64,000 nucleotides of DNA from Oscillospiraceae bacterium (GCA_902775565.1 CACYMP010000013.1:88979-152978); one strand, 5' to 3'. Positions 1-9,196 are shown, counted from the stretch's first letter. Notes: generated by a model not told the origin, from the letters alone. A program made the numbers and translations.

Positions 1-3000
1 GATCCCAAGCAGGATACAAAGGCTATCGAGCCCGTCGCCGATGCTGATAATAACGAAAAGCCGGCCGAAGATAAGCAGCCGGCTGCCGAAGCCGTGAAAG
101 AATCAGCAGAGCTTCCTGCTGTAAAAACAGAGCCGGAGTCGCTTCCTGAATCTTCTTCAGTTCCCGCTGAGGAAAAGAAGGAGCCTGCAAAAAAGGCCGA
201 GGCAACAGGAATTCCCGCCAGAGATTATTCCATTGAAGATCTTGCTCACACAGATGAGTTCAAAGAATACATAACTGCCGAAATGGGCAAGGGCAAGCTC
301 TGCTCATCTCTTACGTCTTCCGATCTTGATGACAAGATCAAGGATCTCTACCGCGGTTCGAAGACCTCTATCGAAGAGAACGGTGCCAGCACGCTCTATC
401 TCGCAGTCGGTTTCATCAAGTGGTACGAGAAGGATAAGCCGGATGCTTACTATGCACCGGTCATCCTTATACCGGTCGAACTTATCCGCAAGTCGATCCT
501 TCTCGGATATGCAATGCGCAAGAGAGATGAGGATTCGCTTATCAATATCACGATCTTAGAGAAGCTCAGACAGGATTTCGATATAGATGTCAGCGAGCTT
601 CAGGGCGATCTTCCTACTGATGAACACGGTATCGACGTCGATAAGGTCTTAGAGCTCGTTGAAGCCCATATCGCCGGAATGAAAGACTGGTCAGTAATAA
701 GATCATGCGCACTCGGCAATTTCTCGTTCTCGCAGTTCGTTATGTGGAACGACATGCACAGCCACCGCGATACGATCGCAAAGAATAAAGTAGTGGAAAG
801 CCTTATCAACGGCTCTCTGACATGGGATGCGAAGAACCTTTCCGCTATGCCTGATGTAAATGAGAGCGAAGTCCTGCTTCCGATCACGGCAGACAGTTCA
901 CAGCTTAAAGCGATCGCCGCCGCTACACCGGCCGGGGATTATGAAGGCGAGAGCTTTGTTCTCCACGGCCCTCCGGGAACAGGTAAATCACAGACCATTA
1001 CATCTATAATCGCCAACTGCCTTGCCAACGGCAAAACGGTTCTTTTCGCGGCTGAGAAGAAGGCCGCGCTTGATGTCGTTTATTCACGTCTCGACAGGAT
1101 CGGCATTGCTCCTTTCTGCCTTGAACTTCATTCCAATAAGGTAAGGAAGAGCCATGTTCTTAATCAGCTTAAGGAAGCCAGTGAAGTCAGGGCAAAGCTG
1201 CCTTCAAGCGAGGATTTCGAAAAGCAGCTGAACGATATCTCTGCAAGAAGGGATGAACTCGACAAATACGCCAAGGAGCTTCATGTCAGACGCGGATGCG
1301 GAATGTCGCTTTTCGAGCTTATTAATATGTTCGCGGCAAATAAGGCTGCTCCTGATATCACGCCTTTCGATGACGGTTTTGTCAATGAGGCATCTGAGGC
1401 AAGGGTCAGTGAGATCGAATCTAACCTTGGCGAGCTCATCGCAGCTTCCGGTGACCTGGGTGGAAAGCTTTCTTTTGTTAAGGCTACAGAATTCTCCCAG
1501 GAGGCTAAGCAGAATCTCGGAAGATCCTGCGAGGCTTTCTATAACGCGTATTCAAAATTTGAATCTGCTCTCAATAACTTCATGCAGTGGACTAACCAGG
1601 CGGCATGCAACGTTATAGGTATCGATGACAGCAACCAGAAGAAGATGAGCTACATTAGGCTTGCTTCCGCCATTTATGAGCTTTCGGTTCTCGGACTTCC
1701 CGCATCGTGGCTAGGATGCCGTGATTTCAGATCTCTTGCTGTAAGACTTGATGCCCTTTGCGCTGCCGGAAACGCTTATGTTCAGCAGAAGAATGCTCTG
1801 TCTGCAGGCTGGGCTGACGGTTTCTTTGCATGTGACGGCTTGAGGCTTCAGGCCGAGTATAACGCAGCGGCCTCCAGGTCCGGTCTCGGCAGAAGTCTCG
1901 GTCTTACCGGTGTCTATAAGCAGGTCAGGGTCTTTGATAAGAACAATATAGGCAAAGAAAATCTCGGGCCTGCCCTTGATGCTCTTGTTGCTGTTCAGAG
2001 GACGGAAGCTTCCATAAGGCAGGGCCTTGCGCAGGATGCCGGAAATCTTGGCAGTCTATATAATCCGCAGGCTCCGCTTCCGTGCTTTGATGTTAATACA
2101 GTATCCAATCTTAATGCCAGAAGCCTTGCTCTTATGAATGAAGCAGACGCCTGTGATATATCCGGCAACGCGAGATGCGTTCTTGCTTCCAATCAGGGCG
2201 CTTGCGCTTCTGCAGCCGCTCTTACTTCTGCTTACAGAGAGCTTGAAGCAGCTTATAACGTTCTTAAGTCTACATATGGTTTTGAGGACAATATCTTCAG
2301 TCCCGATAACGGTCTGTTAAGCGATAAGAAGGCCATGGTCGATGAACTTGGAGGAAACGCGGATCTGCTGAGATCGAAGATCACTTTCAACAGAGTATCC
2401 GGCAAGTGCAGGAATTATAAGATCACCGGTCTTATCAGTGCGTATGAAGAGGGCAGGATAGACGGCTTATCGCTCGTTCCGGCTTTCAGGAAAGAATACG
2501 CGAAGACGCTTATCACGCTTATAATCGACAGTTCTGAAACATTCAGGGATTTCAGTGCATCGCTGTTTGAAGAGAAGATCTCAAGGCTTAATGCTTTGGG
2601 TAACGAGTTCGAAAAGCTTACCCGTCAGGAGATCTATCTGAGGATCGCCAAGACGCTGCCGAATCTCACAAAGGATGCCAATGCAAAGTCTGCGCTCGGC
2701 ATTTTGCAGCATGCGATAAAGAGCGGAGGAAGAGGCGTATCCATCAGAACACTGTTCTCCAAGATAGGAAACATAATGCTCAAGCTCTGTCCGTGCGTTC
2801 TCATGAGCCCTCTGTCATGCGCACAGTATCTTGCGCCTAACGCCGAGTCCCCGTTTGACGTTGTAATCTTCGACGAGGCATCCCAGCTTCCAACATGTAA
2901 GGCTGTCGGTGTCATTGCAAGAGGTAAGAATGCCGTTATCGTCGGCGATCCCAAGCAGATGCCGCCTACGTCTTTCTTCAGGGAAATGGTTTTCGATGAC

Positions 3001-4302
3001 GACAACTATGAGATAGAGGATCTCGAGAGCATCCTTGACGACTGCCTTGCTATCGGAATGCCCGAGCTGCATCTGCTCTGGCACTACAGAAGCCGTCATG
3101 AGAGCCTGATAACCTTCTCCAACAAGCTTTTCTACGAAGGAAAGCTCTATACATTCCCGTCAGCTGATGACCGTAATTCGATGGTCACTCTCGAGATGGT
3201 ACCCGGTACCTTTGACAGCGGTAATTCAAGGACCAACAGGGCTGAGGCTGAAGCGGTCGTCAATGAGATGGCCATGCGCTGTCACGACCCCGTGCGTTCC
3301 AAGCAGACTCTCGGTGTCGTAACATTCAATATCCAGCAGCAGTCACTTATCGAGGACCTGCTTGATGAGAAGTGCAAGACCGATCCCGTGCTAGAAAGCT
3401 GGGCATTCAGCGGTGAAGAACCGGTGTTTATCAAGAACCTTGAAAATGTCCAGGGTGATGAAAGAGACGTTATCCTGTTCTCTGTCGGCTACGGCCAGGA
3501 CGAGACAGGCAGGATGATCATGAACTTCGGACCTTTGAACCGCGACGGCGGCTGGAGAAGATTAAACGTTGCCGTTACACGTTCACGCCTCGAAATGAAG
3601 GTGTTCTCCTCAATTACCGCTGACCAGATCAGGATCAGCGAGAATTCATCCGAGGGCGTAAGGGCGCTCAAGAGATTCCTGCAGTATGCCGCGGGCAGCG
3701 AAGTCTGGGATGCAATGGCAGACGGAGAAAGCGTCACGACCGCATCATCCGCGCCTATTATCGACAGAAGCCTTAAGTTTACGGGAATTGCCGATGATAT
3801 CTGCGACAGGCTTGCAAAACTCGGATATAAGACAGAGCGCAATATCGGCAAGTCCGGTTTCAAGGTCGATATCGGTGTTATCTCACCGTCCGATCCGGGC
3901 AAATACTGTCTGGGTATCCTTCTTGACGGTAAGAGCTATGCTGAAGCGGGAACAACGACTTCCAGAGAGATCTCGCAGATCTCTGTCCTTAAGGGATTCG
4001 GCTGGAACGTGATAAGAGTCTGGTCACTCGAATGGTGGGAGAATCCCGACACGGTCATCGCTCAGTGCGTTGAAAAGATCGTCGCAGCCGAGAAGGCCGC
4101 AAAAGAGGAGGAGAGTCCTGTAGAGGAAGAAGCTCCCGGGGAGCCAGCTGCACCTGAGATCCCGATCATTGACGGAACTGGACCGATCGTTGAGGAAGAG
4201 ACAGAACCTTCTGACGAGGACGACGGCAAAAAAAAACAGCTGACGCAGGAGACGAATTCAGCTCCAACGCCCAGATCTACAGACGACTCGATATCAAGTT
4301 AA
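1..4302 (+). CDS. DUF4011/SF1 helicase-nuclease, 5'-truncated by window edge
   Basis: The frame is open from base 1, so the true start lies upstream; the GTG at 94 is only the first start-like codon. After a Glu/Ala/Lys-rich linker come a DUF4011-type region (about 220-880), then superfamily-1 helicase motifs: Walker A GPPGTGKS near 967, DEASQ near 2872, WHYRSRH near 3080, QGDERD near 3454 and VAVTRSR near 3570. A restriction-like nuclease fold follows (about 3780-4080; VDIGV then LLDGKSY, a PD-(D/E)XK pattern like the MTES_1575 family). Proteins of this architecture are large DNA-acting ATPases often proposed to serve in defence or repair; the function here is inferred. The reading frame ends at 4302 after an Asp/Glu-rich linker and nine A residues (4228-4236). 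The expected DUF3320 tail lies in the -1 frame downstream, so this stop is probably not the natural C-terminus. Confidence 0.85.
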   Translation, partial: DPKQDTKAIEPVADADNNEKPAEDKQPAAEAVKESAELPAVKTEPESLPESSSVPAEEKKEPAKKAEATGIPARDYSIEDLAHTDEFKEYITAEMGKGKLCSSLTSSDLDDKIKDLYRGSKTSIEENGASTLYLAVGFIKWYEKDKPDAYYAPVILIPVELIRKSILLGYAMRKRDEDSLINITILEKLRQDFDIDVSELQGDLPTDEHGIDVDKVLELVEAHIAGMKDWSVIRSCALGNFSFSQFVMWNDMHSHRDTIAKNKVVESLINGSLTWDAKNLSAMPDVNESEVLLPITADSSQLKAIAAATPAGDYEGESFVLHGPPGTGKSQTITSIIANCLANGKTVLFAAEKKAALDVVYSRLDRIGIAPFCLELHSNKVRKSHVLNQLKEASEVRAKLPSSEDFEKQLNDISARRDELDKYAKELHVRRGCGMSLFELINMFAANKAAPDITPFDDGFVNEASEARVSEIESNLGELIAASGDLGGKLSFVKATEFSQEAKQNLGRSCEAFYNAYSKFESALNNFMQWTNQAACNVIGIDDSNQKKMSYIRLASAIYELSVLGLPASWLGCRDFRSLAVRLDALCAAGNAYVQQKNALSAGWADGFFACDGLRLQAEYNAAASRSGLGRSLGLTGVYKQVRVFDKNNIGKENLGPALDALVAVQRTEASIRQGLAQDAGNLGSLYNPQAPLPCFDVNTVSNLNARSLALMNEADACDISGNARCVLASNQGACASAAALTSAYRELEAAYNVLKSTYGFEDNIFSPDNGLLSDKKAMVDELGGNADLLRSKITFNRVSGKCRNYKITGLISAYEEGRIDGLSLVPAFRKEYAKTLITLIIDSSETFRDFSASLFEEKISRLNALGNEFEKLTRQEIYLRIAKTLPNLTKDANAKSALGILQHAIKSGGRGVSIRTLFSKIGNIMLKLCPCVLMSPLSCAQYLAPNAESPFDVVIFDEASQLPTCKAVGVIARGKNAVIVGDPKQMPPTSFFREMVFDDDNYEIEDLESILDDCLAIGMPELHLLWHYRSRHESLITFSNKLFYEGKLYTFPSADDRNSMVTLEMVPGTFDSGNSRTNRAEAEAVVNEMAMRCHDPVRSKQTLGVVTFNIQQQSLIEDLLDEKCKTDPVLESWAFSGEEPVFIKNLENVQGDERDVILFSVGYGQDETGRMIMNFGPLNRDGGWRRLNVAVTRSRLEMKVFSSITADQIRISENSSEGVRALKRFLQYAAGSEVWDAMADGESVTTASSAPIIDRSLKFTGIADDICDRLAKLGYKTERNIGKSGFKVDIGVISPSDPGKYCLGILLDGKSYAEAGTTTSREISQISVLKGFGWNVIRVWSLEWWENPDTVIAQCVEKIVAAEKAAKEEESPVEEEAPGEPAAPEIPIIDGTGPIVEEETEPSDEDDGKKKQLTQETNSAPTPRSTDDSISS

Positions 4303-4868
4303 AGCCTTTATCAGCTGAGACTTTCTGCGATCCTCTCTATACAAAGGCTCTGACCGAGCTCGTTACAAAGATCGCTCAGGCCGAGGCACCGATAAGCTTT
4401 GATCAGGCTACGGCTGAGATCCTTGAGCTTGTAGGCATCACCAAGTCCAGTGCTAAGCTCAAGACCAGGTGCGATTACCTCATCAGGAACACGAGGCTGC
4501 CTTTTACCGTCCAGAAACTGGGCGGGGAGGAGTCTGACCAGGAAAGCAAGTTCTTATGGGTCGATTCCCAGGCGATAAACGGCATTTCCCCGTTTTACAG
4601 GATCCCCGCGGTCGGCGAGAAACCCAGAAAAGCCTGCGATATTCCGGTTCAGGAAGCAGCAAGGGCGGTCATTGATACGGCTGAGGCACAGTACGGTCTG
4701 CCGAGGGAGAGCCTTATAACTGAGACTGCCAAGACTCTTGGATTCACTAGAGCCGCTTCAAATACTGACTGTTACAAGCTTTGCGACCAGGCGGTCGACT
4801 ATGCTTTCCGTTACGGGGCGCTGAATATCGACGATAACGGCTTTATTACGTCTGCAGATTCAAACTGA
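4236..4868 (+). CDS. DUF3320-type C-terminal segment of the helicase in the -1 frame
   Basis: Reading from the A run (4228-4236) one base back gives an uninterrupted frame to a TGA at 4866-4868, with no start codon or ribosome binding site of its own. The sequence has normal coding character: codon use matches the helicase, and there is a predicted helical region at about 4330-4520. The end (about 4630-4865) resembles DUF3320, the usual last domain of DUF4011 helicases, with the pattern IPVQEAARAVI, then ETAKTLGFTR, then FRYGALNIDDNG. The two pieces therefore form one gene split by a frameshift. Possible causes are a homopolymer sequencing error (ten A would restore the frame), a real mutation, or programmed slippage at the A run. 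Confidence 0.7.
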   Translation, partial: TADAGDEFSSNAQIYRRLDIKLKPLSAETFCDPLYTKALTELVTKIAQAEAPISFDQATAEILELVGITKSSAKLKTRCDYLIRNTRLPFTVQKLGGEESDQESKFLWVDSQAINGISPFYRIPAVGEKPRKACDIPVQEAARAVIDTAEAQYGLPRESLITETAKTLGFTRAASNTDCYKLCDQAVDYAFRYGALNIDDNGFITSADSN

Positions 4869-4905
4869 TATTGTAAATATAGGATAAATTTAGGACGTAA
4901 TATTG

Positions 4906-4934
4906 TTGACTTGCCAAACCTTGAAAAGTATTAT
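4906..4934 (+). promoter_or_regulatory. Promoter of fba
   Basis: TTGACT at 4906-4911 and TATTAT at 4929-4934 are separated by 17 bases, a near-ideal vegetative promoter. It lies between the helicase gene and the aldolase gene, about 75 bases before the aldolase start. Confidence 0.75.
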
Positions 4935-4950
4935 AAAGCGGTAATGAAAA

Positions 4951-4967
4951 ACGGAGGTTACCTCCGT
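4951..4967 (+). promoter_or_regulatory. Perfect hairpin in the fba leader
   Basis: ACGGAGG, a three-base loop TTA and CCTCCGT form a perfect 7-bp stem close to the expected 5' end of the fba mRNA. There is no T run after it, so it is not a terminator. It may protect the 5' end or hide its own GGAGG from ribosomes. Confidence 0.45.
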
Positions 4968-5008
4968 CTAACTCTTTTACAAAAATCATTTAAAGGAGCG
5001 TAACGCTT

Positions 5009-5977
5009 ATGGCATTAGTAACATCCACCGAAATGTTCAAAAAGGCTTATGACGGCGGTTATGCAATCGGCGCTTTCAATGTCAACAACATGGAAATCGT
5101 TCAGGGCATCACCGAAGCAGCTGCTGAACTCAAGTCACCTGTAATCCTTCAGGCTTCCGCAGGCGCAAGAAAGTATGCTAACAACGACTATCTTGTTCAC
5201 CTCGTAAAGGCTGCTGTTGAGCTTCACCCTGAAGTTCCTATGGTTCTTCACCTTGACCACGGTGCAGATTTCGAGACATGCAAGTCATGCATCGATTCCG
5301 GCTTCACATCTGTCATGATCGACTATTCAAGCCACAGCTTTGAAGAGAACATCGCAGAGTCCAAGAAGGTTGCTGAGTATGCTCACGATCACGGCGTAGT
5401 CGTTGAGGCTGAGCTTGGTACTCTCGCAGGTATCGAGGATGACGTTAAGGTTGAGTCAGGACACGAGTCCTACACAAGACCTGAAGAGGTTGAGGAATTC
5501 GTTTCCAGAACAGGCGTTGACTCTCTCGCTATCGCTATCGGTACATCCCACGGCGCATACAAGTTCACACCCGAGCAGTGCACAAGAAACGAGAAGGGCA
5601 TCCTTGTACCTCCTCCGCTCAGATTCGACGTTCTCGAAGAGTGCATGAAGAGAATCCCCGGATTCCCGATCGTTCTCCACGGTTCTTCTTCCGTACCTCA
5701 GGAGTACGTTTCCATCATCAACGAGTTCGGCGGTAAGATGCCTGACGCTATCGGCATCCCTGAGGATCAGCTCCGTAAGGCAGCTAAGCTCGCAGTCTGC
5801 AAGATCAACATTGACTCCGACCTCCGTCTGGGCATGACAGCAGGCATCAGAAAGCACTTCGTTGAGCATCCTGATCACTTCGATCCCCGTCAGTATCTTG
5901 GTGACGGCCGTGCCAACGTTAAGGCTATCGTTGCTCACAAGATCAAGGAAGTTCTCGGTTCTGACAACAAGATCTGA
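5009..5977 (+). CDS. fba: Class II fructose-1,6-bisphosphate aldolase
   Basis: A cytoplasmic zinc-dependent glycolytic enzyme that splits fructose-1,6-bisphosphate into dihydroxyacetone phosphate and glyceraldehyde-3-phosphate. The 322-residue length is normal for the family. Visible motifs are HLDHG at residues 81-85 (catalytic Asp83 and zinc His84), the AELGTL segment near 135, GTSHGAY at 178-184 (zinc His181), HGSSS from 224 (zinc His) and NIDSD near 268 (phosphate binding). The start is set by AAGGAG at 4993-4998. It has its own promoter upstream and a strong terminator downstream, so it is monocistronic, as expected for a highly expressed glycolytic gene. Confidence 0.96.
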   Translation: MALVTSTEMFKKAYDGGYAIGAFNVNNMEIVQGITEAAAELKSPVILQASAGARKYANNDYLVHLVKAAVELHPEVPMVLHLDHGADFETCKSCIDSGFTSVMIDYSSHSFEENIAESKKVAEYAHDHGVVVEAELGTLAGIEDDVKVESGHESYTRPEEVEEFVSRTGVDSLAIAIGTSHGAYKFTPEQCTRNEKGILVPPPLRFDVLEECMKRIPGFPIVLHGSSSVPQEYVSIINEFGGKMPDAIGIPEDQLRKAAKLAVCKINIDSDLRLGMTAGIRKHFVEHPDHFDPRQYLGDGRANVKAIVAHKIKEVLGSDNKI

Positions 5978-6006
5978 TCTTTGGAACAAAACCAATGAAT
6001 TTAAGA

Positions 6007-6036
6007 CCCGGCAGAGATTTTTCTGCCGGGTTTTGT
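6007..6036 (+). terminator. Rho-independent terminator after fba
   Basis: CCCGGCAGA (6007-6015) pairs with TCTGCCGGG (6022-6030) and is followed by TTTTGTT. The T tract runs straight into the -10 box of the next gene. Confidence 0.9.
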
Positions 6037-6042
6037 TATAAT
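6034..6042 (+). promoter_or_regulatory. Extended -10 element TGTTATAAT, seven bases from an ATG
   Basis: TGT precedes TATAAT (6037-6042), an extended -10 box. The ATG at 6050 lies exactly seven bases after it, at the expected transcription start, and no ribosome binding site is possible. No good -35 box is seen. Confidence 0.6.
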
Positions 6043-6049
6043 GCCACCT

Positions 6050-6592
6050 ATGAAATCTAAAAAGACCAGTCTTAAACCCTTATATGAACGTCCGGGCAGG
6101 CTCTCGCCCAGGCGCAGTGTTCCGGTACCCGGAAAGAAGCAGAATGAGGATCTTAAGATAACTGTCCATTATGATGACGGGGAAGATGAATATTCCGATC
6201 CGGTCAAAGGCACAACGCCCGAGTTTACGGCAGGTTCACTCAATGCTCTTGATCCTTTTGAAGATGAAGCACTGCTTTCAGGTGAGGTAAAGCCCAAGAA
6301 TACGGGAAAGAGATCCGGCGTGGAGTCTTTCGAGTCTCAGATATTTGAGGCTGAAGAAGACTTTGATGACGAGGAAGAGGAAGATCCTTCCGTTTTCAAC
6401 AGGGACGGTCATACGTTCATGATGAATTCCGACCTGATGGCAGGAGGAGCCGAGCCCGTTCATGCCAGATCCGCATTTGAAGCAGGCAAACCTTCGTTTT
6501 TTACCGATATAAAGAAACTATCACTGATACTTGTAGGCTTGGCGATCCTTATATTTGCCGAGGCAGTCGGTCTGATCCTGCTGTTAAGATAA
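6050..6592 (+). CDS. Acidic tail-anchored membrane protein, unknown function
   Basis: About 180 residues. A basic, Pro/Arg-containing start is followed by a long acidic low-complexity stretch with an Asp/Glu run around residue 110, and a single hydrophobic helix at the very C-terminus (about the last 22 residues, ending LLLR). This topology suggests a cytoplasmic domain anchored by its tail in the membrane. I do not recognise a family. An ATG at 6041 is in frame but overlaps the -10 box, so 6050 is the better start and the mRNA would be leaderless. The gene is followed by a terminator shared with the convergent permease. Confidence 0.7.
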   Translation: MKSKKTSLKPLYERPGRLSPRRSVPVPGKKQNEDLKITVHYDDGEDEYSDPVKGTTPEFTAGSLNALDPFEDEALLSGEVKPKNTGKRSGVESFESQIFEAEEDFDDEEEEDPSVFNRDGHTFMMNSDLMAGGAEPVHARSAFEAGKPSFFTDIKKLSLILVGLAILIFAEAVGLILLLR

Positions 6593-6606
6593 AAATGACC
6601 AATGAA

Positions 6607-6634
6607 AAAGGGCTGTGAATCATCACAGCCCTTT
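6607..6634. terminator. Bidirectional terminator between convergent genes
   Basis: A perfect 12-bp stem (6607-6618 with 6623-6634, four-base loop), with A-rich sequence on the left and T-rich sequence on the right. It can end transcription of both the membrane protein gene and the uracil permease gene. Confidence 0.9.
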
Positions 6635-6652
6635 GTTCTTTATGAGATCAGA

Positions 6653-8299
6653 TTACTTTTTCTCTTCGTCTTTCTCTTCTTCTTTTTTCTTTTTCTTGGG
6701 CTCAGGGATCATTGTGGAATCCTTTGCCTGTGCCGCAGCCTGATTGTCCTCGAAAACATAATCCTTGCCGGGGAGTGCAGCGTTGAGGATGATACCGACG
6801 AGGGATCCTACAGCAAGACCTGAAAGAGAGATGATGAACAAAGGAGCAGTAGTGTCTTTTGTTTCTTTCTGAACTGTAACGTCGTCATCTTCAGCGATCT
6901 TTACGTTGTAAGGAAGCATGATGGCACCGGTGGCATCGGCATAATACTTTGTTCCGTCGATCTCAATGTATTCGACAGTCTCCTGAACGGCCTTTTTGCC
7001 GACAGGGATCTTGATTGCACCTGATGTGCAGTACTGAATACCGATCGCAAGGACGAGGATGATAGCTGCGATGATAACGTTTCTTGCCTTGGAGAAGTCG
7101 ATCTTGTTCTCGACAACGTTTCTGACACCGACTGCGGAGATCATGCCGTAGAGAACGAGTGAGATACCGCCTACAACAGGTGTAGGGATAGCTGAAATGC
7201 ATGCAGCGAGCTTAGGTGAGATCGAGAAGCAGATAGCGAAGACTGCAGCGAGTCTGACTACCATAGGATCATAGACCTTTGAGAGAGTAAGAACGCCCGT
7301 GTTCTCGCCGTATGTTGTGTTTGCAGGAGCACCGAAGAGGGAAGCGAGAGTTGTTGCAAGACCATCGCCCATGAGTGTTCTGTGCAGACCGGGTTCCTGG
7401 ATGAAGTTCTCGCCGACTGTTGAAGAGATAGCAGAGATGTCTCCGATATGCTCAACGATCGTAGCAAGAGAGATAGGAACGATAGTGAAGATAGCCGTGA
7501 TAAGAAGTCCTGTATCAAGGTTGCCGCTTGTGAAGATATTGAAGACGGTATCCTTGTAATGTACGGGAAGTCCTACCCAAGCAGCATTCTTGATGTTTTC
7601 GATGCTTGCCTGAGAGAACATCTGGAAGTTTGCGTTGCCGCCGATGCAGTAGAAAAAGTTCGGAGCTTCCTCTGTGCCGAAGTTAACAAGCTGACCGGCA
7701 CTGAGAGTGAGGATTATGCAGATGAGGCATGCTCCGAGAACACCGAGGAGGATAGGAATGATCTTGATCATGCCCTTGCCCCAGATGTTGCAGATGACGA
7801 TGATGAGGATCGCGACGATCGCAACGATCCAGTTCGTGGAGCAGCTGTTGATAGCTGTAGCAGAAAGGCAGAGACCGATCGCGATGATGATAGGACCGGT
7901 TACGATGGGAGGGAAGAATCTCATTACACGGTTTACACCGAAGACCTTAATGAGTCCTGCCAGGATCAGGTAGACAAGACCTGCAAGTGCGACACCAAAG
8001 CAGGCATAAGGCAGAAGCTCTTTCTCACCGTTGGGAGCGATAGCAAAATAACCTGCGAGGAAAGCGAATGAAGAACCTAAGAATGCAGGTACCTTCCTCT
8101 TGGAGAGAAGGTGGAAGAGGAGTGTTCCCAAACCTGCGAAAAGAAGTGTTGCAGACACCGACAGACCGGTGAGAGCAGGAACGAGGACGGTCGATCCGAA
8201 CATTGCGAACATATGCTGGAAACCAAGCACGATAACACGGCCGGCACCCAGTGATTTCGCGTCGTAAACCGCTCCATCCTGAAGACTGGATTTACCCAT
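6653..8299 (-). CDS. uraA: Uracil/xanthine permease, NCS2 family
   Basis: A polytopic membrane transporter for nucleobase uptake with proton symport. The N-terminal pattern LGFQHMFAMFGSTVLVPALTG is characteristic of UraA-type NCS2 carriers, as is the later NTTYGENTG segment. At 548 residues it is longer than the usual 420-450. The extra length is a hydrophilic insert of about 50 residues before the last membrane segment (about 435-485, rich in Asp, Glu and Lys) and a Lys/Glu-rich tail. A GGAGGG ribosome binding site precedes the ATG. It is divergent from upp, so uptake and phosphoribosylation of uracil are encoded back to back. Uracil is more likely than xanthine because of that neighbour. 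Confidence 0.9.
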   Translation of the reverse strand: MGKSSLQDGAVYDAKSLGAGRVIVLGFQHMFAMFGSTVLVPALTGLSVSATLLFAGLGTLLFHLLSKRKVPAFLGSSFAFLAGYFAIAPNGEKELLPYACFGVALAGLVYLILAGLIKVFGVNRVMRFFPPIVTGPIIIAIGLCLSATAINSCSTNWIVAIVAILIIVICNIWGKGMIKIIPILLGVLGACLICIILTLSAGQLVNFGTEEAPNFFYCIGGNANFQMFSQASIENIKNAAWVGLPVHYKDTVFNIFTSGNLDTGLLITAIFTIVPISLATIVEHIGDISAISSTVGENFIQEPGLHRTLMGDGLATTLASLFGAPANTTYGENTGVLTLSKVYDPMVVRLAAVFAICFSISPKLAACISAIPTPVVGGISLVLYGMISAVGVRNVVENKIDFSKARNVIIAAIILVLAIGIQYCTSGAIKIPVGKKAVQETVEYIEIDGTKYYADATGAIMLPYNVKIAEDDDVTVQKETKDTTAPLFIISLSGLAVGSLVGIILNAALPGKDYVFEDNQAAAQAKDSTMIPEPKKKKKEEEKDEEKK

Positions 8300-8415
8300 A
8301 ACAAGCCCTCCGTTATGTATTGGAATTTAATTTATAATAGCACTCTTACGTAAAATTCAAGCAACGAAAATGACATTTGCCTGTAATATTTTTAAAGAAG
8401 TCCGCCGTGGTTTTA

Positions 8416-8443
8416 TTGACTTAAAAATTCATTAAACTAAAAT
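8416..8443 (+). promoter_or_regulatory. Promoter of upp
   Basis: TTGACT at 8416-8421 and TAAAAT at 8438-8443 with a 16-base spacer. The intergenic region (8300-8495) also holds AT-rich sequence with a TATAAA-like box on the minus strand for the permease. I see no clear PyrR-type RNA element. Confidence 0.7.
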
Positions 8444-8495
8444 ATTCAAGAGGTTACTTTTACCCCGTTTTCAATGCGTAAAAGGAGAGAAGAAT

Positions 8496-9140
8496 ATGCA
8501 GTACAAGGATTATAAGAATGTTCAGGTCATGGAACACCCGCTCATCAAGCACAAGATCTCGCTTATGAGAAGTGTATATACCGGCAACTACGAGTTCAGA
8601 AAACTCGTCGAGGAAGTTGCTACTCTCGAGGCTTATGAAGCTTTAAGAGACCTCCCGTTGAAGCAGGTAGAGATCAAGACACCTCTTGAGACAACTATGA
8701 CTCCCATGATCGACGGTAAGAAGTTTGCTATTGTTCCTATCCTCAGAGCAGGATTGGGAATGGTTCCCGGTGTACAGGCACTTGCCCCTCTTGCCAAGGT
8801 CGGACATATCGGTCTTTACAGGGACCCCGTAACTCATGAGCCTCACGATTACTACTGTAAGCTCCCTGATCCCATCGATCAGCGCCTTATCCTTGTTGTC
8901 GATCCCATGCTTGCAACCGGCGGTTCTGCCGTTGACGCCATCAATTCCATAAAGAAGCACGGCGGAAAGCATATCAAGTTCATGTGCATCATCGCTGCAC
9001 CGGAAGGCATCGAGAAGCTCGCAAACGCTCATCCCGACATTGAGATCTATGTTGGAAATGTCGACAGAGAACTTAACGAAAACGCTTATATTCTTCCCGG
9101 TTTAGGCGATGCCGGCGACAGGATATTCGGTACGAAGTAA
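8496..9140 (+). CDS. upp: Uracil phosphoribosyltransferase
   Basis: Converts uracil and PRPP to UMP in pyrimidine salvage; cytoplasmic. At 214 residues it is close to the family length of about 209. Motifs are [11 protein letters not shown] near residue 80, the HIGLYRDP segment near 105, and the PRPP loop [10 protein letters not shown] near 137-146. The C-terminus ends with [13 protein letters not shown] as in typical Upp. The start is supported by AAAGGAGAG upstream. Confidence 0.96.
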   Translation: MQYKDYKNVQVMEHPLIKHKISLMRSVYTGNYEFRKLVEEVATLEAYEALRDLPLKQVEIKTPLETTMTPMIDGKKFAIVPILRAGLGMVPGVQALAPLAKVGHIGLYRDPVTHEPHDYYCKLPDPIDQRLILVVDPMLATGGSAVDAINSIKKHGGKHIKFMCIIAAPEGIEKLANAHPDIEIYVGNVDRELNENAYILPGLGDAGDRIFGTK

Positions 9141-9144
9141 TAAG

Positions 9145-9153
9145 TGATATAAT
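9145..9153 (+). promoter_or_regulatory. Extended -10 promoter of the amino acid ABC transporter
   Basis: TGA-TATAAT at 9145-9153, directly after the upp stop codon, followed by a small GCCGT/ACGGC hairpin (9161-9175) and then GGAGG at 9184. No convincing -35 box is visible. Confidence 0.5.
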
Positions 9154-9196
9154 TGCTTTGCCGTTTCGGACGGCAGACATTTTGGAGGTAGTAGAT

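Noticed and set aside
1..93. Start of the helicase gene at GTG 94
   Set aside because: The same frame is open and of coding composition from base 1, and no ribosome binding site precedes 94.
4303..4868. A separate small gene after the helicase
   Set aside because: There is no start codon with a ribosome binding site, and the content matches the expected helicase C-terminal domain.
7448..8071. A 207-codon open frame opposite the uracil permease
   Set aside because: It is the antisense of a clear transporter gene, has no ribosome binding site and a composition (Asp/Arg rich) expected of a shadow frame.
8300..8495. PyrR or purine/uracil riboswitch between uraA and upp
   Set aside because: No conserved structure or terminator/antiterminator pair is visible in the gap.
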